43,878 nucleotides of DNA from DASWIG01 sp965371445 (GCA_965371445.1 CBDUYN010000074.1:1-43878), one strand, 5' to 3'. Shown: positions 16,663 through 26,740, counted from the first letter of the stretch. Notes: generated by a model from the sequence alone, not told the origin. Numbers and translations: made by a program.

Positions 16663-16691
16663 TTGACGTATAACGCGGCGCGTTGTACCCT
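16663..16691 (+). promoter_or_regulatory. higBA promoter with embedded operator-like inverted repeat
   Basis: A -35-like TTGACG (16663-16668) and a weak -10 TACCCT (16686-16691) are 17 bases apart. The spacer is almost filled by an inverted repeat, TATAACGC-GGC-GCGTTGTA (16669-16687, seven of eight pairs). This layout fits autorepression by HigA or the HigBA complex, since bound protein would block RNA polymerase. Confidence 0.6.
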
Positions 16692-16697
16692 GTACGG

Positions 16698-16976
16698 ATG
16701 ATCAGGTCGTTCCGTTGCCGGAAGACCGAGGCCCTGTTCAACGACCGTGACGTCGCGTCGTTTCGGGGCATGGAGCGAGGGGCTCGCCGAAAGCTCTTGC
16801 TGCTCCACCGAGCCTACTCACTTCGAGATCTGAGCAAGTTGCCCGGCAATCGCCTGGAAGCCCTGAAGGGCAAGCGTGCGGGTCAACATAGCATCCGGAT
16901 CAACGAGCAATGGCGGCTGTGCTTCGTCTGGCAAGACGGAGACGCTCACGAGGTCGAAATCGTCGACTACCACTGA
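16698..16976 (+). CDS. higB: HigB-family (RelE-fold) toxin
   Basis: This 92-residue protein reads MIRSFRCRKTEALFND, then LHRAYSLRDLSKLPGNRLEALKG, SIRINEQWRLCFVW and HEVEIVDYH. This is the standard HigB/plasmid-maintenance killer signature with its C-terminal IVDYH. HigB toxins cleave mRNA on the ribosome. The start at 16698 matches the family N-terminus; an in-frame ORF extension upstream is not used. The antitoxin follows 15 bp downstream in the same direction. The toxin-first order and the operator just upstream are typical for higBA. All conserved core residues appear present. Confidence 0.92.
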   Translation: MIRSFRCRKTEALFNDRDVASFRGMERGARRKLLLLHRAYSLRDLSKLPGNRLEALKGKRAGQHSIRINEQWRLCFVWQDGDAHEVEIVDYH

Positions 16977-16991
16977 CAGAGGTTTCTGATC

Positions 16992-17285
16992 ATGCAACAG
17001 CTCGAGGTCATCCACCCTGGCGAAATCCTCAGAGAGGAGTTCATGGCTCCTCTGAAGCTGAGCGTCAACGCTCTGGCGCTCGCGTTACGGGTCCCGGCCA
17101 CCCGCATCGGCGAAATCGCCCGTGGGCGGCGCTCGATCACACCCGACACGGCGTTACGTCTGGGGCGCTACTTCGGTACCAGCGCCGAGTTGTGGCAGGG
17201 GCTCCAGGCCGAGTACGACCTCCGTCTTGCCCGGCGCACGCTGGGCGGCCAGATCGAGGGGGAGGTCCAGCCAAGGGTCGCCTGA
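16992..17285 (+). CDS. higA: HigA-family HTH antitoxin
   Basis: This 97-residue protein starts MQQLEVIHPGEILREEFMAPLKLSVNALA, which is the VapI/HigA consensus. An XRE-type helix-turn-helix lies at about residues 22-62 (LALALRVPATRIGEIARGRRSIT, quoted across the two recognition helices in part) and ends with DTALRLGRYFGTSAELWQGLQ. It binds HigB to neutralise it and should bind the inverted repeat at 16669-16687 to repress the operon. It follows higB by 15 bp. Length and motifs are normal. Confidence 0.92.
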   Translation: MQQLEVIHPGEILREEFMAPLKLSVNALALALRVPATRIGEIARGRRSITPDTALRLGRYFGTSAELWQGLQAEYDLRLARRTLGGQIEGEVQPRVA

Positions 17286-17551
17286 TCCTAGCCTCCCGGT
17301 GATTCTCCTGTAGATCGCCGAAGACCGGGGCGTCCCACTCTCGCGGAGGATCTCCTCAAGGGTCTCCTTGGGATCCGTGGGTTTTGCCTCCTCGTCGGCC
17401 CAGACTCCCCAGGTCCATCCCTTCCTGCCAGTCCCGGAGCCGCGGGTGCCGATCTGCGCGCACCACCGTCCAAAGGGCCTCGTCGAGGGCATGGAGGTCG
17501 ACCGCGAAGAGCCCCGAGCGATGGATCGACGCTTGCCCTTGCCACCCACCT
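17286..17551 (-). pseudogene. Possible frameshifted gene remnant between higA and the phosphoesterase
   Basis: Two overlapping minus-strand frames look protein-like. One contains LFAVDLHALDEALWTVVRAD and continues to about EGMDLG. The other continues with WADEEAKPTDPKETLEEIL to IYRRITGRL. Joined by a frameshift near 17400 they would give one short polypeptide of roughly 80 residues. The family is not recognised, no start is clear, and it may be chance coding potential in GC-rich DNA. Confidence 0.25.
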
Positions 17552-18595
17552 TCAGGAGGAAGGCCCGGGTCGCGGGAAGCTTACGCTCACCGTCATCGTC
17601 GACGGCACAAGCGCCCGGACCGAGGCAGCCCCGAGGACGCCCCCAGCCGACGCCTCCACCTCGCCCACGATCCGCACCCGGACGACGGCGTCCGGGTCGA
17701 TGCGGCCCAGCTCCTCGCGTAGCCGCCGGATGAGCTCTTCCCGGCCGAGGCCCGCGGGCCGCAGCTCGACGTCGACCATCGGACGCACCGGCAGCTCGTG
17801 AAAGCGCCAATCCCGGAGCCGGCCTCCGTCGTCGTCCGGCTCGATCTCCAGAGTCAGGAATCCCTTCGTCTCGTTGCGCTCGGCGGCGCTCGTACGCTCG
17901 ACCGAGCCGGGGTAGAAAACCGGCGCCGCCAGAGGGCGCCCGGCGAGGTCGTGGGTCAGCACCTGGTGCCGGTGGATGTGACCCGCCAGGACCGCGGCGA
18001 ACCCCCGCGGCAGGTCGCGCCCGCGGACGACGTCGCCGCCGCGGCGGAAGGTGTAGCCCACCGGGCCGACCTTGGCTCCCTCCACCGTCTGATGGACGAT
18101 AAAGAGCCGAACGTCGGCCTCGACGTCGCGCCAGCCCGTCGACTCGACGAGCTCCGGGAATCGCGTCCGCAGCTCCGTCCGGACGAACGGGAACCCGGCG
18201 ACAGCGACCTTCGTTCCGCCCAGCTCCAGGCTGATCGTCCGCGGCGCCTGGAGGATGTGGATCTGCGGATGAGCCGCCAGCAGCGGATAGGGAATCGCCG
18301 AGCGCTCGTGGTTACCCGGCACCACGACGACCGGGACCCCACGGTCGGCGACGCGCATCATGGGCCCGAAGGCCATCGAGACGAGCTGACGCGGCACCCG
18401 GCTCCGGTAGAGGACGTCGCCACCGTGGACCACACAGTCGACCTCGCCGGCGAGCGCCGGAGCGAGGGCACGCTCGAAGTTGGCGAAGAAGTCCGGGCCG
18501 CGGCGCCGGCGCTTGACCCGGGGACGGAGCGGCAAGTCGAAACCCAGATGGGTGTCGGCCACGAGCAGGACACGGAGAGGGCGATTCGACTTCAC
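17552..18595 (-). CDS. Calcineurin-like metallophosphoesterase (SbcD/Mre11-like)
   Basis: This is a 347-residue protein with all metallophosphoesterase motifs: DTHLG near residue 14, GGD in VVHGGDVLY, GNHE in VVPGNHERS, FIVHQ, and GHIHRHQ. The order and the C-terminal alpha/beta extension resemble SbcD/Mre11-type nucleases acting on DNA ends. No sbcC-like ATPase gene lies beside it, so a stand-alone phosphodiesterase is also possible. The reading frame extends far upstream without a plausible N-terminus. GTG at 18595 gives the natural start MKSNRPLRVLLVADTH, but no strong ribosome site precedes it. It is divergent from the MoxR gene with only 44 bp between the starts; TATACAAT-like and TATAAC hexamers lie in that gap and may serve the two genes. 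Confidence 0.8.
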   Translation of the reverse strand: MKSNRPLRVLLVADTHLGFDLPLRPRVKRRRRGPDFFANFERALAPALAGEVDCVVHGGDVLYRSRVPRQLVSMAFGPMMRVADRGVPVVVVPGNHERSAIPYPLLAAHPQIHILQAPRTISLELGGTKVAVAGFPFVRTELRTRFPELVESTGWRDVEADVRLFIVHQTVEGAKVGPVGYTFRRGGDVVRGRDLPRGFAAVLAGHIHRHQVLTHDLAGRPLAAPVFYPGSVERTSAAERNETKGFLTLEIEPDDDGGRLRDWRFHELPVRPMVDVELRPAGLGREELIRRLREELGRIDPDAVVRVRIVGEVEASAGGVLGAASVRALVPSTMTVSVSFPRPGPSS

Positions 18596-18639
18596 TTCAG
18601 CTTCGACGACCAGGTGATCATTGTATAACCTCCGAAGCG

Positions 18640-19644
18640 ATGAGCACCGAACGACCCGAGCTCGCCACCCTCGAATCCATCGACGCCGTCCGCGAGCGCC
18701 TCGCGGAGGCGCTCTACTTCGCCGAGCGGAGCCTCGCCACCTCGATTTTCCTCGCCCTGAAGCTCGAAAAGCCCCTTTTCCTCGAGGGCGAGCCCGGCGT
18801 CGGCAAGACGCAGGTCGCCAAGGTTCTCGCCGAGATCCTGGAGACGCGCCTGATCCGTCTCCAGTGCTACGAGGGGCTCGACGTCTCGACGGCGGTCTAC
18901 GAGTGGGACTACAGCCGTCAGATGTTGGAGATCCGTCTCCGCGAGGCGGCCGGCGACATCGATTTGAAGACGACACGGCGCAATCTCTTCAGCCGCGACT
19001 TCCTGCTGCGGCGTCCGCTGCTCGAAGCGATTGAGCCCGCCGACGGCGCCGAGCCGGCGGATCGCCGCCCGGCGCCGGTGCTTCTGATCGACGAGCTCGA
19101 CCGCGCCGACGAAGAATTCGAGGCCTACCTCCTGGAGCTCCTCTCGGACTTCCAGATCACGGTGCCCGAGATCGGCACCATCCGCGCCCGGCGTCCGCCG
19201 GTGGTGGTGGTGACCTCGAACCGGACGCGCGAGATCCACGACGCGCTCCGCCGCCGGTGCCTTTACCACTGGATCGACTATCCGTCGTTCGAAAAAGAGT
19301 ACAGGATCGTCCGCGCCAAGGTGCCCGGGGCTCCGGAGAGGCTGGCCCGCGAGGTCGTGGCCTTCGTCGAGAGCCTGCGCGGCGAGGACCTCTACAAGCG
19401 GCCGGGCGTGGCGGAGACCCTCGACTGGATGAACGCGCTCGTCGCCTTGAACGAGAACGCTTTGACCTCCGAGAACGTCCGCTCGACGCTCGGCGTCTTG
19501 CTCAAGTACCAGGAGGACGTGGAGCTCGTTTCGACGGATACCGTCGAGGCGACGCTCGAGCGGGTGGTGGATGGAGCGCGGGTGCCTCCGGCACCTGGCG
19601 ATGAGGGAGGCGTGGCTAGAAGGTCAGGAACGTCTCGTCGGTGA
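18640..19644 (+). CDS. MoxR-family AAA+ ATPase
   Basis: This is a 334-residue protein with Walker A GEPGVGKT at 50-57, Walker B VLLIDELDRAD at 147-157, sensor 1 in VVVTSNRTREIHDALRRRC, and a C-terminal lid with DYPSFEKEYRIV. This is the MoxR/CoxD branch of AAA+ ATPases, usually chaperones for assembly of metalloenzymes together with a VWA-domain partner. No VWA gene follows here, which is unusual for the family. TATAAC at 18624-18629 lies 10 bp before the ATG and could be a -10 of a short-leader transcript. The last 29 nt overlap the convergent membrane-protein gene; the Arg/Ser-rich extreme C-terminus may be a read-through product of that overlap. Confidence 0.88.
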   Translation: MSTERPELATLESIDAVRERLAEALYFAERSLATSIFLALKLEKPLFLEGEPGVGKTQVAKVLAEILETRLIRLQCYEGLDVSTAVYEWDYSRQMLEIRLREAAGDIDLKTTRRNLFSRDFLLRRPLLEAIEPADGAEPADRRPAPVLLIDELDRADEEFEAYLLELLSDFQITVPEIGTIRARRPPVVVVTSNRTREIHDALRRRCLYHWIDYPSFEKEYRIVRAKVPGAPERLAREVVAFVESLRGEDLYKRPGVAETLDWMNALVALNENALTSENVRSTLGVLLKYQEDVELVSTDTVEATLERVVDGARVPPAPGDEGGVARRSGTSRR

Positions 19645-20134
19645 GCTCGATGAAGTAGATGACCTCTCCCGCCTCGTTGAAACCCACCTCGCCGTCGCCG
19701 TAGAGCGGCTTGCATTCCGGATGGGGCGCGTCGGTGGCCCCGGCCATCGGTAGGAAGTAGATCCAGCGTTCGCGGGTGGCCGCGAAGAGGCGCAGGCGCA
19801 GGCCCTCCGTCGACCGCGCCTTGTGCGGTTGAAGCCCTTCGCCAGGACAAATTAGGTCCGGCTCGCCGAGCCGGGCTTCCACCTCGCTACGCTCAAGCCC
19901 TACCTGGACCGGCGCGAAGCGCTCACGCTGAGCAAGGCGCGCGGCGGCGAGGGGCTCGGAGAGGCGCCGTCCGGCGGCGATCATCCCGGCGGCCAGGAGG
20001 ATCGCCGAGATACCCACAGCTCGGGCCAGGCGGGGACGGCGCGCCGCCAGGATGGCGGCCACTATGGCGACGACCGCCGCCACGGGCATCGCCGCCACCG
20101 TCAAGAGCTCGCCGAGGGCCACCGAGGAGATCAT
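19616..20134 (-). CDS. Small membrane protein with BamE/SmpA-like C-terminal half
   Basis: This is a 172-residue protein. Two N-terminal transmembrane helices span residues about 10-30 and 37-54. A soluble part follows with VQVGLERSEVEARLGEPD, the small motif seen in SmpA/BamE-type folds, then WIYFLPM and GEVGFNEAGEVIYFIEL, which match the later beta-strands of that fold. This similarity is weak and the function is unknown. The ATG at 20134 is the first plausible start. The 3' end overlaps the convergent MoxR gene by 29 nt. The high-quality helical and strand pattern argues that it is a real gene. Confidence 0.65.
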   Translation of the reverse strand: MISSVALGELLTVAAMPVAAVVAIVAAILAARRPRLARAVGISAILLAAGMIAAGRRLSEPLAAARLAQRERFAPVQVGLERSEVEARLGEPDLICPGEGLQPHKARSTEGLRLRLFAATRERWIYFLPMAGATDAPHPECKPLYGDGEVGFNEAGEVIYFIELTDETFLTF

Positions 20135-20260
20135 GGACCGGATCGTAGCACCGCTGCGGAGGCGCGTCCCCTACTCCGGAGGTCACTTCCGCGGTAAGAT
20201 GCGCCGCCGCGTCCTCCGCGGCGCGCCCGCCTGCCGAAACACCCAACCCCTCGACGACCC

Positions 20261-20986
20261 ATGACGACCTCTCCCCAGATCTCCCTCGTGATCCCGGTCT
20301 TCAACGAGGAAGAGAACCTCGAGACGCTGGCCGCGGAGATCGCGGCGGCCCTCGAGGGGCACGAGTACGAGGTCGTCTTCGTCGACGACGGCTCCAGGGA
20401 TCGGAGCCTCGAGGTGCTTTGTGTCCTGCGCCGCGCCGACGCCCGGCTACGGGTCCTTCGCCTGGGTGAGAACCGCGGCCAGTCGGCGGCTTTTGCCGCC
20501 GGCTTCCAGGCAGCCCGCGGCGAGATCGTCGTCACCCTCGACGCCGACTTACAGAACGACCCGGCCGACATCCCGCTTCTGCTCGCCGAGCTCGAAGGCT
20601 GCGACCTGGTCTCGGGCGTCCGGGCGAGGCGCCACGACACCTGGACGCGCCGCATCGCGTCGCGGATCGCCAACCGCGTCCGCTCGGCGGTCGTCCACGA
20701 CGGCGTGACCGACGTCGGCTGCTCGCTCAAGGCCTACCGGACGGAGCTTGTGAAGCGCCTCAAGATGTTCGACGGCATGCACCGCTTCTTGCCGGCCCTG
20801 GTGCGTCTGCAGGGAGCGCGGATCCGTGAGGTCGAGGTCCGTCACCGGCCGCGGCGGCACGGCGAGAGCAAGTACACCGTGGGAAATCGTCTCTTCCGGA
20901 CGATCCGGGATCTCTTCGCCGTCCGCTGGATGCAGAGCCGTTGGATCGACGACCGGTGGGCCGAGGAGATCACCGAGGACCAGGGA

Positions 20987-20998
<12 letters not shown>
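20261..20998 (+). CDS. Family 2 glycosyltransferase (polyprenyl-phosphate sugar transferase type)
   Basis: This is a 245-residue protein with a GT-A fold: ISLVIPVFNEEENLE at 7-21, DDGS at 42-45 and the metal-binding DADLQND at 94-100. RHGESKY near the C-terminal end and DVGCSLKAYR are typical of the DPM1/ArnC subgroup, which moves sugars from nucleotide donors to a polyprenyl phosphate. No transmembrane helices are seen at the C-terminus, unlike ArnC, so it resembles the soluble DPM1-like form. A TAAGAT -10-like box lies at 20195-20200. The 3' end overlaps the convergent histidine-kinase gene by 12 nt. The acceptor is not known; lipid-linked glycan synthesis is likely. Confidence 0.88.
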
Positions 20999-22708
<1,710 letters not shown>

Positions 22709-22831
22709 CGGGTGGTTTCCGGCGGCCGGCTTGGGCGTCGGTCGAGCCACAGTCTGTTGCTGGAGCGTGTCGCGATTGTACGCTATCAAAGTTAAGAAAC
22801 GTATTGCGATTTCTCTATGGGCCGTCGGTGG

Positions 22832-23533
22832 CTAGGCCGGGAGCAGGATTCGGGCGGCGGCGGCCAGGGCCGCGGTCTCGATCCGTAGCACCCGGGGACC
22901 GAGGGCGGCCGGCCTGGCTCGAAGACGGCCGAGCGCCTCTTTCTCGGCGTCGCTCCAGCCACCCTCGGGACCGACCAGAACGGCCACGGAGCCCAACTCG
23001 CCCGCGTCCCAGGCGGGCTGGGTCGGACCCTTCGGATCGAGGAACCAGCAGCCTGTGGCGCCTTCGAGAAGCGCCGGCAGCTCCTCCCAGGCATGGACGC
23101 CGGAAATCTCCGGCAGCCGCGAGCGGTGGCACTGCTCGACGGCGGCCCGGGCGACGCGGCCGAGCCGTTCCAGGGTGCCGTCGCCGTAGGTGCGCGGCGC
23201 GCGCGCGGTGGCGAGGAATCGCACCGCGGCGACGCCGAGCTCGGTGGCCTTCTCGACCAGCCAGGAGGCCCGTTCCCTACGCAGTGTCGCCACGACGAGC
23301 TCCAGCCGGCAGGACGGCTCGTTGGCGGGCGCCGGTCCGCCGAGCTCTACGAACGCCCGCCGGCGCTCCAGGCGGACCACCTCGCCCCAGCGCGAGCGTC
23401 CGGCACCGTCGACGAGCCGCAGGGTCGTCCCCCTCTCCAGGCGCCGTGCCCGGAAGAGGTGCCGGTAGGCGTCGCCCTGGATCTCGATCCCTCCGGCGTC
23501 GAGCTCCGCGGCGCTCGTGACGTGGGTGATCAC
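22832..23533 (-). CDS. rsmE: 16S rRNA (uracil-1498-N3)-methyltransferase
   Basis: This is a 233-residue SPOUT-class methyltransferase. It has the N-terminal PUA-like half (HLFRARRLERGTTLRLVDG at about 25-43), EKATELGV at 94-101, the knot motif VLVGPEGGWS at 185-194, and LGPRVLRIETA at 211-221. It methylates U1498 of 16S rRNA using S-adenosylmethionine. The start is GTG at 23533, which overlaps the prmA stop codon in a GTGA arrangement; a longer upstream frame is antisense noise inside prmA. The prmA-rsmE pair is a common bacterial gene order and both act on the ribosome. Confidence 0.95.
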   Translation of the reverse strand: MITHVTSAAELDAGGIEIQGDAYRHLFRARRLERGTTLRLVDGAGRSRWGEVVRLERRRAFVELGGPAPANEPSCRLELVVATLRRERASWLVEKATELGVAAVRFLATARAPRTYGDGTLERLGRVARAAVEQCHRSRLPEISGVHAWEELPALLEGATGCWFLDPKGPTQPAWDAGELGSVAVLVGPEGGWSDAEKEALGRLRARPAALGPRVLRIETAALAAAARILLPA

Positions 23534-24390
23534 CGGCTGCGCTCCAGGAGGAAGGCCACCCAGTCGCCGTCGACCTTCTCGCCGGCCTTCTGACCGACAC
23601 GGCGCAGGCCGCAGGACGCGAAGCGCTCCAGGAGCTCGTCGCGACGGCTCCACAGGTTCCCGGAGCTGACCAGGCGCGCTCTGCCGCGCAGGTGGGTCAG
23701 CAGAAGCGGCATCTCGTGGAGGATGCGCTCCGGCAGGACGTTGACCAGCGCGAGGTCGAAACGCGCCGGCTCGCCCAGGGCCTCCAGGCGCCCGGCGAAG
23801 AGCTGCGGCGCCAGGGCGTTCAGGCCGCAGTTCGTACGCGCCACGAGCACCGCCTGGGTGTCGAGGTCGAAGCCGACTACCCGCCGAGCCCCCAAGTGGA
23901 GCGCCACAAAAGCCAGGATGCCGCTGCCGGTGCCCACGTCGATCACCTCCGCACCGTGGACGTCGATCTCTTCGAGCCAATCGACGACGAGGCGGGTCGA
24001 CTCGTGCGAGCCGGTGCCAAAAGCGGTGCGGGCGGGGATCCGCAGGATCCGGCGACCGGCATGGCCGTCGAGGGGCTCGGCGTCGCCGTCGCCAACGTCG
24101 ACGAGGAAGGAGGCGCCGAGCTCGACGGGCCGGGCCGCGGCACGGTAGCCGGCGAGCCAGTCCTCTTCCTCGAGGACGTCCGCCTCCTCCTCGATGATCC
24201 CGGGGCGGGAGGCTTCCCAGGCCTCGAAGGCCGCGGGCAGGGGATCCGGGAAGTAGGCCACGAGGCGGAGCTCGACGCCTTCGCCGTCGCGGACCTCGCA
24301 GCCCAGCGAGCCTCGTGCCACGAGCTCGGCCGCAAAAAGCTCCTCTTCTTCCGGCGCCACCAGGTACGTCCTTCGGTGGTAGGTCGTCAT
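23530..24390 (-). CDS. prmA: Ribosomal protein L11 methyltransferase
   Basis: This is a 286-residue protein. An N-terminal substrate-binding half has EEEDWLAGYRAAARPVELG. The catalytic half has AFGTGSHEST at 123-132, the SAM-binding motif I VIDVGTGSGILA at 149-160, acidic loop GFDLD at about 173, and a NVLPE tetrapeptide in place of the more usual NILA-type motif. It trimethylates ribosomal protein L11. ATG at 24390 (MTTYHRRTYLV) gives the family start; the upstream in-frame extension is not used. It is followed by rsmE with a GTGA overlap, so the pair is an operon. The upstream side holds paired palindromic repeats. Confidence 0.93.
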   Translation of the reverse strand: MTTYHRRTYLVAPEEEELFAAELVARGSLGCEVRDGEGVELRLVAYFPDPLPAAFEAWEASRPGIIEEEADVLEEEDWLAGYRAAARPVELGASFLVDVGDGDAEPLDGHAGRRILRIPARTAFGTGSHESTRLVVDWLEEIDVHGAEVIDVGTGSGILAFVALHLGARRVVGFDLDTQAVLVARTNCGLNALAPQLFAGRLEALGEPARFDLALVNVLPERILHEMPLLLTHLRGRARLVSSGNLWSRRDELLERFASCGLRRVGQKAGEKVDGDWVAFLLERSR

Positions 24391-24435
24391 CCCTGGAAGG
24401 CTATGGTCCCTCGTCGTGGGTGGCAAGCCGGAGAT

Positions 24436-24512
24436 GGGCGATCACAAGGATCGCCCCTACCCTACCCGGTACTATCGGCCGCCCGCCGTAGGGGCGAATC
24501 TTGTATTCGCCC
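24436..24512. repeat. Pair of inverted 25-nt palindromic repeats upstream of prmA and the second ECF gene
   Basis: Copy 1 (24436-24460) begins GGGCGATC and ends GATCGCCCCTAC, with an internal stem GGGCGATC/GATCGCCC. Copy 2 (24488-24512) is on the opposite strand and has stem GGGCGAAT/ATTCGCCC with the same GTAGG flank. The two differ at only a few positions, so they can also pair with each other across 27 bp. The layout is like paired REP elements (BIME). Confidence 0.75.
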
Positions 24513-24629
24513 TTGGCGCTTGCCTGCGGGCGCCCGTCGTGCTACCCTTGCCTCTCCACCCGTTGTCGAGAATCCGGCCTGGCCTCCCCGGATCGCACCT
24601 CCTTTCCCTCAAGCGAAAGGGACAGGAGG

Positions 24630-25271
24630 ATGGAATCGGCATGCGAGCTCTTCGTGCGTTGCCTCGACAAGCGCCGCGACGAGGACTGGAACGAATTCCT
24701 GCACCGCTACGGCGAGCAGGTCCGCCAAGTGGTTCAGCGGGAGATGAACCGGCAAGGCATGGAGACGTTCGACGATCTCGACGACTACGTTCAGATCCTC
24801 TATCTCCGTCTCCTGACCCACGGCCGCGCTTTCTCGGGCCGCGACCTCTGGGGCTATCTCGCCGTCGCGGCCCGCAACGTGGTGATCGACGACCGGCGCT
24901 CCGCCGCGGCGGCGAAGAGGTGTATGCCGCAGCGTGTCGCCGCGCGCTGCTCATGGCCCAAGCGAGCCGTCGCGGCCCATCCTCTTGGGTTGCCGCTGGT
25001 GCTCTCGCCCGAGGAGCGCCTTCTGGCCCGCGAGCGGCTGGCGGCCTTCGCGGTGTGCTGCCGCCGCGCGGTGCTTGGCCGGCCCAAAGGACGGCTTCAG
25101 CTCCGGATCCTGGCGCTGGCCTTCGTCGCGGGGATGACGAGCGTCGAGATCGCCGGGGCTCTCCGCGGCCGGGTGACCCCGTGCCAGGTGAACTCGCTCA
25201 TCCACCGTCTGCGGGGCACTCTGGCCAAAGCCGGCGTCGATCTTGCCCGGCGGCCCTATGCGCCGGCTTGA
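24630..25271 (+). CDS. ECF-like sigma factor, second copy type
   Basis: This is a 213-residue protein. Region 2 covers about 10-90 with FLHRYGEQVRQVVQREMNRQG, DLDDYVQILYLRLL and WGYLAVAARNVVIDDRR. A Cys/Arg-rich linker follows, then region 4 with ILALAFVAGMTSVEIAGAL and NSLIHRLRGTLAKAG. The region 4 helix-turn-helix is looser than in the factor at 13676, so promoter specificity is likely different. The start at 24630 has AGGAGG immediately adjacent with no spacer, which is unusual, so the exact start is uncertain (GTG codons downstream in frame would trim the first helix). No anti-sigma gene is next to it. Confidence 0.72.
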   Translation: MESACELFVRCLDKRRDEDWNEFLHRYGEQVRQVVQREMNRQGMETFDDLDDYVQILYLRLLTHGRAFSGRDLWGYLAVAARNVVIDDRRSAAAAKRCMPQRVAARCSWPKRAVAAHPLGLPLVLSPEERLLARERLAAFAVCCRRAVLGRPKGRLQLRILALAFVAGMTSVEIAGALRGRVTPCQVNSLIHRLRGTLAKAGVDLARRPYAPA

Positions 25272-25325
25272 GCGGCCATGAGAGGGCCACATCAGCGCTC
25301 CGAGGAGCAAAATCGGCCAAACCCG

Positions 25326-25355
25326 TTGACGCCTTTGTTCATCGATAGATAGAAT
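25326..25355 (+). promoter_or_regulatory. Sigma-70-like promoter upstream of the secreted Ig-like gene
   Basis: TTGACG (25326-25331) and TAGAAT (25350-25355) each match the -35 and -10 consensus at five of six positions, with an 18-bp spacer. The start of the next gene at 25456 is about 100 bp downstream, leaving a leader of roughly 90 nt. Confidence 0.6.
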
Positions 25356-25455
25356 GTCGTCGATACTTCGCAACCGGTTGCGTCGCGGATTGCGCGCCGC
25401 ATAGAGGGGCCCCTCACCGGAACGGAGTTGGAACGAGATGACGAGGAGAACGGCG

Positions 25456-26712
25456 ATGAGACGACGCTTCTATCTGACCCTCGGCTTGCTGGTCTTGCTG
25501 GCGAGCGCCCCGGTCCTGGCGCAGGAGACCCTGGTGGGTCACTTCGCAGGCCAGCCCGGCGGCAAGAACTCCGGAAGCGGCGCCATGACGCTCAAGGGTT
25601 GGGCGCTGGCCGACTCCGGCATCCGGCAGGTGGTCATCCGGGTCGACGGCATCGACATCGGCGCTGCCATCTACGGCAAGCCGCGTCCGGACGTCGAGGA
25701 GCTCTTCCCCGGCTTCCCCGACTCCGAAGCCGGCGGCTTCGGCTACCGCCTCAACACGACCCGCTTCACCAACGGCAAACACCAGGTCTCGGCCAAGGCC
25801 ATCTCCTTCGACGGCACCGTCCGGGTGCTTACGCCGACGATCGAGATGGAGCTCATCAACAACACCTCGATCCTGACGCCCTTCGGCGCCATTCTGAATC
25901 CGCAGCGCAACACCGAGGTCTACGGCTCCTGCGATCCCTTGAACCCGCGGCGCCGGCTGACGGCGATCGAGGGCTGGGTGCTCGACTTGGGCATGGAGAC
26001 CAACGACGCCGGCGTCGGCTATGTCGAGCTGATGATCGACAACGCGCTGCCGGCGGGCGACGGGTTCAACACCCGGGCCCATTGCACCTGGGTCGCCAGC
26101 GCGGGCGGCTTCACGAGCTGCTACGGCCTTTTCACCCCGGCGATCGAGCGCCTCTACCCCTTCGCCCGCGACGCGCCCAACGCCGGCTTCCGCTTCGTCG
26201 TCGACGTCGGCGACCTGATCCGCAGCGGCTACTCCCAGGGGCACCACACGTTCGGCATCCGGGCGGGCGACGTCTCCAACCAGTTCGCGGACGTCGACGA
26301 GTGGGGGGTCACCTTCCGCTGCATCGAGGACATCAACGAGGGCAGCTACGGCCGGATCGAGTCGCCCCGCAAGGGGTTGACCTACAGCGGCCAGATCAAC
26401 GTCCAGGGCTGGGCGGTCGACTGGGAGCAGGTCGACCGGGTGCGCATCCTAATCGACGGCGTGTTCGTCGGCTTCGCCGACTACGGCGAGGAGGACGGCA
26501 TCTTCGAGACCCGCCCCGGGGTCTTCAGCCAGTACTGGAGCTACCCGAACGTCTTCGCTCCGGTATGGCGGTTGCCGGGCGGCTACGACTCCACCCAGCT
26601 CTCCGACGGCTTCGCCCACCAGATGCAGGTCCGGGTGATCGACAAGGAAGGCGACCAGACCTTGATCGGCGAGGTCTCGTTCTGGGTCAACAACGTCTTC
26701 GACAACGACTGA
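25456..26712 (+). CDS. Secreted protein with three Ig-like repeats
   Basis: This is a 418-residue protein. Residues 1-23 are a signal peptide (MRRRFYLTLGLLVLLASAPVLA). Three repeats share GWALAD/GWVLDL/GWAVDW followed by a V-I-R-V/L-I-D-G strand and, in repeats 1 and 3, an AIYGK/ADYGE loop, an FPGF or YWSYP turn and a NGKHQV or AHQMQV strand. This pattern looks like a beta-sandwich module of extracellular Ig-like proteins. No enzyme motif is seen; a binding or surface role is inferred. ATG at 25456 is preferred because GAGGAGA lies eight bases upstream; an alternative ATG at 25438 would add six residues. A promoter lies upstream and a strong terminator downstream, so it is a single-gene unit. 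Confidence 0.8.
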   Translation: MRRRFYLTLGLLVLLASAPVLAQETLVGHFAGQPGGKNSGSGAMTLKGWALADSGIRQVVIRVDGIDIGAAIYGKPRPDVEELFPGFPDSEAGGFGYRLNTTRFTNGKHQVSAKAISFDGTVRVLTPTIEMELINNTSILTPFGAILNPQRNTEVYGSCDPLNPRRRLTAIEGWVLDLGMETNDAGVGYVELMIDNALPAGDGFNTRAHCTWVASAGGFTSCYGLFTPAIERLYPFARDAPNAGFRFVVDVGDLIRSGYSQGHHTFGIRAGDVSNQFADVDEWGVTFRCIEDINEGSYGRIESPRKGLTYSGQINVQGWAVDWEQVDRVRILIDGVFVGFADYGEEDGIFETRPGVFSQYWSYPNVFAPVWRLPGGYDSTQLSDGFAHQMQVRVIDKEGDQTLIGEVSFWVNNVFDND

Positions 26713-26740
26713 GGCGTCCCGGTACGCGCACGACGGGAGG

